From assembly GCA_026986055.1 (NCBI GenBank), contig JALSPH010000170.1, positions 1 to 10,286 of the forward strand: 10,286 nt of DNA, written 5' to 3'. Origin of the DNA: Campylobacterales bacterium. GTDB taxonomy: Bacteria > Campylobacterota > Campylobacteria > Campylobacterales > Hydrogenimonadaceae. The notes beneath the pieces are model-generated. The model saw only the letters and a program-made list of their open reading frames with translations. It was not told where the DNA came from and did not search any database. Both the position numbers and the translations under genes were made by a program. Of the stretch, positions 6,618-10,286 are shown in pieces (positions within the stretch are counted from its first letter, which is position 1; every line of letters starts with the position of its first letter).

Positions 6618-6623
6618 ATTATA
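6618..6623 (-). promoter_or_regulatory. -10 promoter for the pseudouridine synthase gene
   Basis: On the minus strand TTGGAGTATAATTCG holds a perfect TATAAT. The predicted start near 6611 gives a leader of about 52 nt. On the plus strand the same bases also read TATACT (6620-6625), but a start there would lie only about 8 nt before the purB ATG and inside or past its ribosome site. The purB promoter may instead be TAAAAT at 6592-6597 (weak). The rest of this 80-nt gap (6560-6639) is AT-rich with no other structure seen. Confidence 0.5.
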
Positions 6624-6639
6624 CTCCAAAAGGATAGTG

Positions 6640-7971
6640 ATGGTAGAACGGTATGCCCGTGAAGAGATGAAATCGAAATGGACAATGCAAGCCAAATATC
6701 AGGCGTGGCTTGACGTCGAGATAGCTGCGGTGAAAGCCTGGAACAGACTAGGGCTCATACCGGATGAGGATGCAAAAAAGATAGAAGAGAATGCATCTTT
6801 CAGCGTTGAGAGAATCGACGAGATAGAGAAAGAGACAAGACACGACGTCATAGCCTTTTTGACGTCGGTAGCAGAGAGCCTTGGTGAAGAGAGCAGGTGG
6901 GTCCACTACGGGATGACAAGCTCCGACACGATAGATACGGCCGTTGCACTGCAGATGCGCGACAGCCTCAAACTCATCATAGAAGATGTAAAAAAAGTTA
7001 TGGAGACGATAAAGCGGCGGGCCATGGAGCACAAGATGACTCTTATGGTAGGAAGAAGCCACGGTATCCATGGGGAACCTATAACCTTCGGCCTTGTGCT
7101 TGCCATCTGGTACGACGAGATGAAAAGACATCTTAAAAATCTCGAAGAGACATATGAGGTTATAAATGTCGGCAAAGTGAGCGGCGCTATGGGCAACTTC
7201 GCTCATGCACCTATGGAGCTCGAGGAGTATGTGTGCGAAGAGTTGGGCCTGAAACCGGCTCCTGTCTCCAACCAGGTCGTTCAACGCGACAGATACGCAA
7301 GACTCATGAGCTCTTTGGCACTGCTCGCATCGACGGTGGAGAAGATCGCGGTAAATATAAGACACTTCCAGAGAACGGAAGTTTACGAGTGCGAAGAGTA
7401 TTTTCACAAAGGTCAAAAGGGGAGTTCGGCTATGCCACACAAAAGAAACCCTGTTTTGAGCGAAAACCTTACAGGCCTTGCGCGAATGGTCAGAAGCTAC
7501 TGCATACCTGCCATGGAGAATGTAGCGCTTTGGCACGAAAGAGACATCAGCCACAGTTCGGTAGAGCGATTCATACTGCCCGACGGCTTCATAACCGCAG
7601 ACTTCATGCTGATGCGCCTTGACGGACTCCTTGACAAACTTGTCGTATATCCTGAAAACATGATGAAAAATCTGAACCTTACAGGCGGGCTGGTATTTTC
7701 ACAAAGAGTCCTGCTTGAGTTGCCCAAAAAGGGTGTTACAAGAGAGGATGCCTACAAGATAGTTCAACGCAACGCTATGAAAGTGTGGGAAGACCTGCAG
7801 AAAGGCAAGCCTGCACTGAATGAAAAAGGAGAGAGCCTCTACCTGCAGTATCTGCTCGCAGACGATGAACTGAGAGCCAAGCTGAGCGAAGAGGAGATAA
7901 GAGAGTGTTTCGACTACTCGTACTACACAAAAAACGTTGACAAGATATTCGCAAGAGTATTTGACAAATAA
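6640..7971 (+). CDS. purB: Adenylosuccinate lyase PurB
   Basis: PurB catalyses two beta-eliminations releasing fumarate: SAICAR to AICAR in purine synthesis, and adenylosuccinate to AMP. The first also yields AICAR, which HisF (encoded upstream) produces as a by-product. The protein is 443 aa, normal for the Bacillus/Campylobacterota type and a member of the fumarase/aspartase superfamily. It shows RHDV with H68, GMTSSDT (91-97), GRSHGIHGEP with catalytic H141, and signature GSSAMPHKRNP (261-271) with catalytic S263. Start: an in-frame GTG lies directly before the ATG at 6640, but AAAGGA at 6629-6634 is five bases from the ATG and only two from the GTG, so the ATG is chosen. nrdA begins 21 nt downstream on the same strand, so the two are probably co-transcribed. 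Confidence 0.97.
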   Translation: MVERYAREEMKSKWTMQAKYQAWLDVEIAAVKAWNRLGLIPDEDAKKIEENASFSVERIDEIEKETRHDVIAFLTSVAESLGEESRWVHYGMTSSDTIDTAVALQMRDSLKLIIEDVKKVMETIKRRAMEHKMTLMVGRSHGIHGEPITFGLVLAIWYDEMKRHLKNLEETYEVINVGKVSGAMGNFAHAPMELEEYVCEELGLKPAPVSNQVVQRDRYARLMSSLALLASTVEKIAVNIRHFQRTEVYECEEYFHKGQKGSSAMPHKRNPVLSENLTGLARMVRSYCIPAMENVALWHERDISHSSVERFILPDGFITADFMLMRLDGLLDKLVVYPENMMKNLNLTGGLVFSQRVLLELPKKGVTREDAYKIVQRNAMKVWEDLQKGKPALNEKGESLYLQYLLADDELRAKLSEEEIRECFDYSYYTKNVDKIFARVFDK

Positions 7972-7992
7972 AGAGAAGGGGAGGGTGCCAGT

Positions 7993-10286
7993 ATGCCGAT
8001 GGGAGTGATGACGGTCATAAAGCGAAACGGCAGAGCCGAGCCGCTTGACATTACCAAAATTCAAAAATACACCTCAGCCGCCGTAGAGGGGCTGGAGGGC
8101 GTAAGCCAGAGTGAACTGGAAGTTGACGCCAAGATTCAGTTTCGCGACAAGATTACGACGGAAGAGATCCAGCTTACGCTGATCAAAACGGCCGTTGACA
8201 AGATTGACATAGATAGACCGAACTGGACATTCGTCGCAGCGAGGCTCTTTCTCTACGACCTCTACCATAAAGTTAACGGCTTTACTGGGTATTGTCATCT
8301 TAGAGACTATTTCGAGAAGGGTGAAGCTGAAGGGCGCTTGGTACTTGGGCTAAAAGAGAAGTATGACCTCGACGATTTGAACAGTTACATAAAGCCGGAG
8401 CGCGATCTTCAGTTTACATACCTCGGCATAAGAACACTTTACGACAGGTATCTGCTCAAAGATAGAGAGAACAACCCGATAGAGCTGCCCCAGCACCTTT
8501 TCATGGCAGTGGCTATGTTTTTGGCGCAAAACGAGCTAAATTGCCAGGAGTGGGCGAAGAAGTTCTACGACGTCATCAGCAAATTCGAAGTGATGGTCGC
8601 CACCCCTACGCTCTCCAATGCCAGGACCCCGAGGCATCAGCTCTCTTCATGCTACATAGGAAGTACACCGGACAAAATAGAGGGGATTTTCGACGCATAC
8701 AAAGAGATGGCACTGCTTAGCAAGTTCGGCGGTGGAATAGGCTGGGACTGGAGCAAAGTGCGCGGCATGGGAAGCTACATAGATAGCCACAAAAACGCCG
8801 CAGGGGGAATAGTCCCGTTTCTGAAGATAACCAACGATATTGCGATAGCCGTCGATCAGCTTGGAACAAGAAAGGGTGCTATAGCGGTATACATAGAGCC
8901 GTGGCATATCGACATCTGGGATTTCATAGACCTCAAAAAGAACTCAGGAGAGGAGCGCAGACGGGCGCACGACCTCTTTCCCGCCCTCTGGATAAACGAT
9001 CTTTTCATGAAGAGAGTCGCCGAAGACGGGGTTTGGACACTCTTCGACCCGTACGAGACGGCGGACTTGACCGACCTCTACGGGGAGGAGTTCGAAAAGA
9101 GGTACGAAGAGTACGAAAGAGACCCCGACATCTTGAAAGAGAGGGTGAAAGCCAAAGAGTTGTGGCGAAAGATCCTGATGAGCTACTTCGAAGTGGGCAA
9201 CCCCTTCCTATGTTTCAAAGATACGGCCAACCGCATAAACCCCAACGACCATGTAGGGATCATCAGAAGCTCCAACCTCTGCACCGAAATATTTCAAAAC
9301 ACCGAACCTAACCACTACAAAGTGCAGGTGAAGTTTACGGATGGCACCATAGCTCACTATGAAGAGGAGGAGGATGTCACCGTTGACAGCGGTATTACGA
9401 AAAAGGCAAAAAAGATAACCGCTCTCGACTCGATAGGCGGCAAAGATATATACATAGTGGAGAAGGTAGGAGAAGATGGAAAGACGGCAGTCTGCAACCT
9501 CGCCAGCATCAACCTCTCCAAAATAAACACGAAAGAGGATATAGAGAGGGTCGTTCCCATTGCGGTACGAATGCTCGACAATGTCATAGATCTGAACTTC
9601 TACCCGCTCGAGAAGGTTAAAAAGACCAACGAGCGCTCCAGAGCCATAGGGCTCGGAGTGATGGGAGAGGCGCAGATGGTAGCGGAGAAGAGGCTGAAGT
9701 GGGGAAGCAGCGAACACCTTAACACGATAGATGAAGTTATGGAGATGATAAGCTACAACGCCATAAGAGCCTCATCCAACCTCGCCATAGAAAAGGGGGC
9801 GTATCCAGACTTCGAAGGCTCGAAATGGAGCAGAGGGATTTTGCCCATAGACAACGCCAATCCCAACGCTTTGGCACTTACGGACAGAGGCGGCCTTTTC
9901 GGCTACACGTACGACTGGGAGGAGCTTCGCAAAAAGGTGAAAGAGGACGGCATGAGAAACGGCTACTTGATGGCTATAGCGCCGACAAGCTCCATCTCCA
10001 TACTGGTAGGCACGACACAGACGATAGAACCGGTTTACAAAAGAAAATGGTTCGAGGAGAACTTAAGCGGCCTCATACCGGTCGTAGTTCCTAACCTGAG
10101 CCCCGATACCTGGGAGTACTACACGCCCGCTTTCGAGCTTGACCAGAAGGTTTTGGTAAGAGCCGCGGCGGTGCGACAGAAGTGGATAGACCAGGGGCAG
10201 AGCCTGAATATATTTATGTCACTGGACAAAGCGAGCGGACGCTACCTCCACGAAATATATACGGAGGCGTGGAAACTTGGCATAAA
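7993..10286 (+). CDS. nrdA: Class I ribonucleoside-diphosphate reductase large subunit NrdA (3' end cut)
   Basis: NrdA reduces ribonucleoside diphosphates to deoxy forms, using a radical passed from the NrdB subunit. The frame stays open for 764 codons to the window edge. Family size (about 790) implies roughly 25-30 codons are missing, including the YY radical-relay pair and the C-terminal thiol pair. The N-terminal ATP-cone (about 7-95, VIKRNGRAEPLDITKIQKYT) is the allosteric activity site. Active-site residues visible: C220 (SSCYIG, E. coli C225), N428, C430 and E432 in SNLCTEI (E. coli N437, C439, E441), and C501 (AVCNLASINL, E. coli C462). Between C430 and C501 there are 70 residues against 22 in E. 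coli, an insertion of about 48. The start ATG has GGGAGGG seven bases upstream; ATGs at 7999 and 8008 are less well placed. Confidence 0.96.
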   Translation, partial: MPMGVMTVIKRNGRAEPLDITKIQKYTSAAVEGLEGVSQSELEVDAKIQFRDKITTEEIQLTLIKTAVDKIDIDRPNWTFVAARLFLYDLYHKVNGFTGYCHLRDYFEKGEAEGRLVLGLKEKYDLDDLNSYIKPERDLQFTYLGIRTLYDRYLLKDRENNPIELPQHLFMAVAMFLAQNELNCQEWAKKFYDVISKFEVMVATPTLSNARTPRHQLSSCYIGSTPDKIEGIFDAYKEMALLSKFGGGIGWDWSKVRGMGSYIDSHKNAAGGIVPFLKITNDIAIAVDQLGTRKGAIAVYIEPWHIDIWDFIDLKKNSGEERRRAHDLFPALWINDLFMKRVAEDGVWTLFDPYETADLTDLYGEEFEKRYEEYERDPDILKERVKAKELWRKILMSYFEVGNPFLCFKDTANRINPNDHVGIIRSSNLCTEIFQNTEPNHYKVQVKFTDGTIAHYEEEEDVTVDSGITKKAKKITALDSIGGKDIYIVEKVGEDGKTAVCNLASINLSKINTKEDIERVVPIAVRMLDNVIDLNFYPLEKVKKTNERSRAIGLGVMGEAQMVAEKRLKWGSSEHLNTIDEVMEMISYNAIRASSNLAIEKGAYPDFEGSKWSRGILPIDNANPNALALTDRGGLFGYTYDWEELRKKVKEDGMRNGYLMAIAPTSSISILVGTTQTIEPVYKRKWFEENLSGLIPVVVPNLSPDTWEYYTPAFELDQKVLVRAAAVRQKWIDQGQSLNIFMSLDKASGRYLHEIYTEAWKLGI

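Noticed and set aside
6637..6639. GTG as the start of PurB
   Set aside because: It is only two bases from the AAAGGA site, against five for the adjacent ATG, and PurB relatives begin with the MVERYAREEM-type sequence.
6560..6639. DnaA boxes or an origin in the AT-rich gaps
   Set aside because: No TTATCCACA-like boxes were seen here or in 2934-3163. The origin is inferred to be nearby, not inside the window.
6748..7554. 268-codon minus-strand open frame opposite purB
   Set aside because: It is antisense to the PurB active-site region, which is clearly coding. Its composition is what antisense reading of that gene gives, and no motif is visible.
8901..9311. 136-codon plus-strand frame inside nrdA
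   Set aside because: It is a +1-type shadow of nrdA. The nrdA frame is uninterrupted and carries the catalytic motifs; the shadow protein is just Arg-rich.
1..10286. CRISPR arrays, insertion sequences, phage genes, toxin-antitoxin or defence systems
   Set aside because: No direct-repeat arrays, terminal inverted repeats, transposase or defence motifs were found. The coding content is housekeeping throughout.

Overview
The window looks like a core, origin-proximal piece of a Campylobacterota (Epsilonproteobacteria) chromosome. The evidence is the family features of the proteins: an RNase J with a long Arg/Gly-rich N-terminal tail, the PurB and NrdA types, and a hydrophobic mini-gene after rlmN. 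Gene order also fits: ksgA-rnj-kdsD/kpsF resembles Helicobacter pylori, and the pseudouridine synthase-purB-nrdA block and the phosphorylase-rlmN-small protein block resemble Campylobacter jejuni. These order comparisons are from memory. GC is moderate, and many Ile codons are ATA. A vent or sediment genus is plausible, but I cannot name the species.

Layout: bases 1-2933 (minus strand) are a three-gene operon, ksgA -> rnj -> kdsD/kpsF-like (only its first 30 codons are present). Bases 2934-3163 are a divergent intergenic region with two facing -10 boxes and, on the plus strand, a convincing intrinsic terminator just before hisF. Bases 3164-5643 (plus strand) hold four tightly packed or overlapping genes: hisF (TTG start), a short nucleoside-phosphorylase-like gene, rlmN (TTG start), and a 30-codon membrane mini-protein. 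Bases 5627-6559 (minus strand) encode an RluA/RluD-family pseudouridine synthase that converges on and overlaps the mini-gene. Bases 6640-10286 (plus strand) are purB followed after 21 nt by nrdA, which is cut by the right edge about 25-30 codons before its expected end.

Functionally this is housekeeping: rRNA/tRNA modification (KsgA, RlmN, pseudouridine synthase), RNA decay (RNase J), histidine and purine synthesis (HisF, PurB), deoxynucleotide supply (NrdA) and the start of an LPS/KDO gene.

The most notable signal is not a gene. Two exact 16-bp copies of the ParB-binding centromere sequence parS (TGTTTCACGTGAAACA) lie 1,680 bp apart, at 4188-4203 and 5868-5883. Each is written into the codons of a protein gene. 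They mark this window as a probable chromosome-partition locus near oriC. No CRISPR array, insertion sequence, rRNA, tRNA or phage gene was seen.
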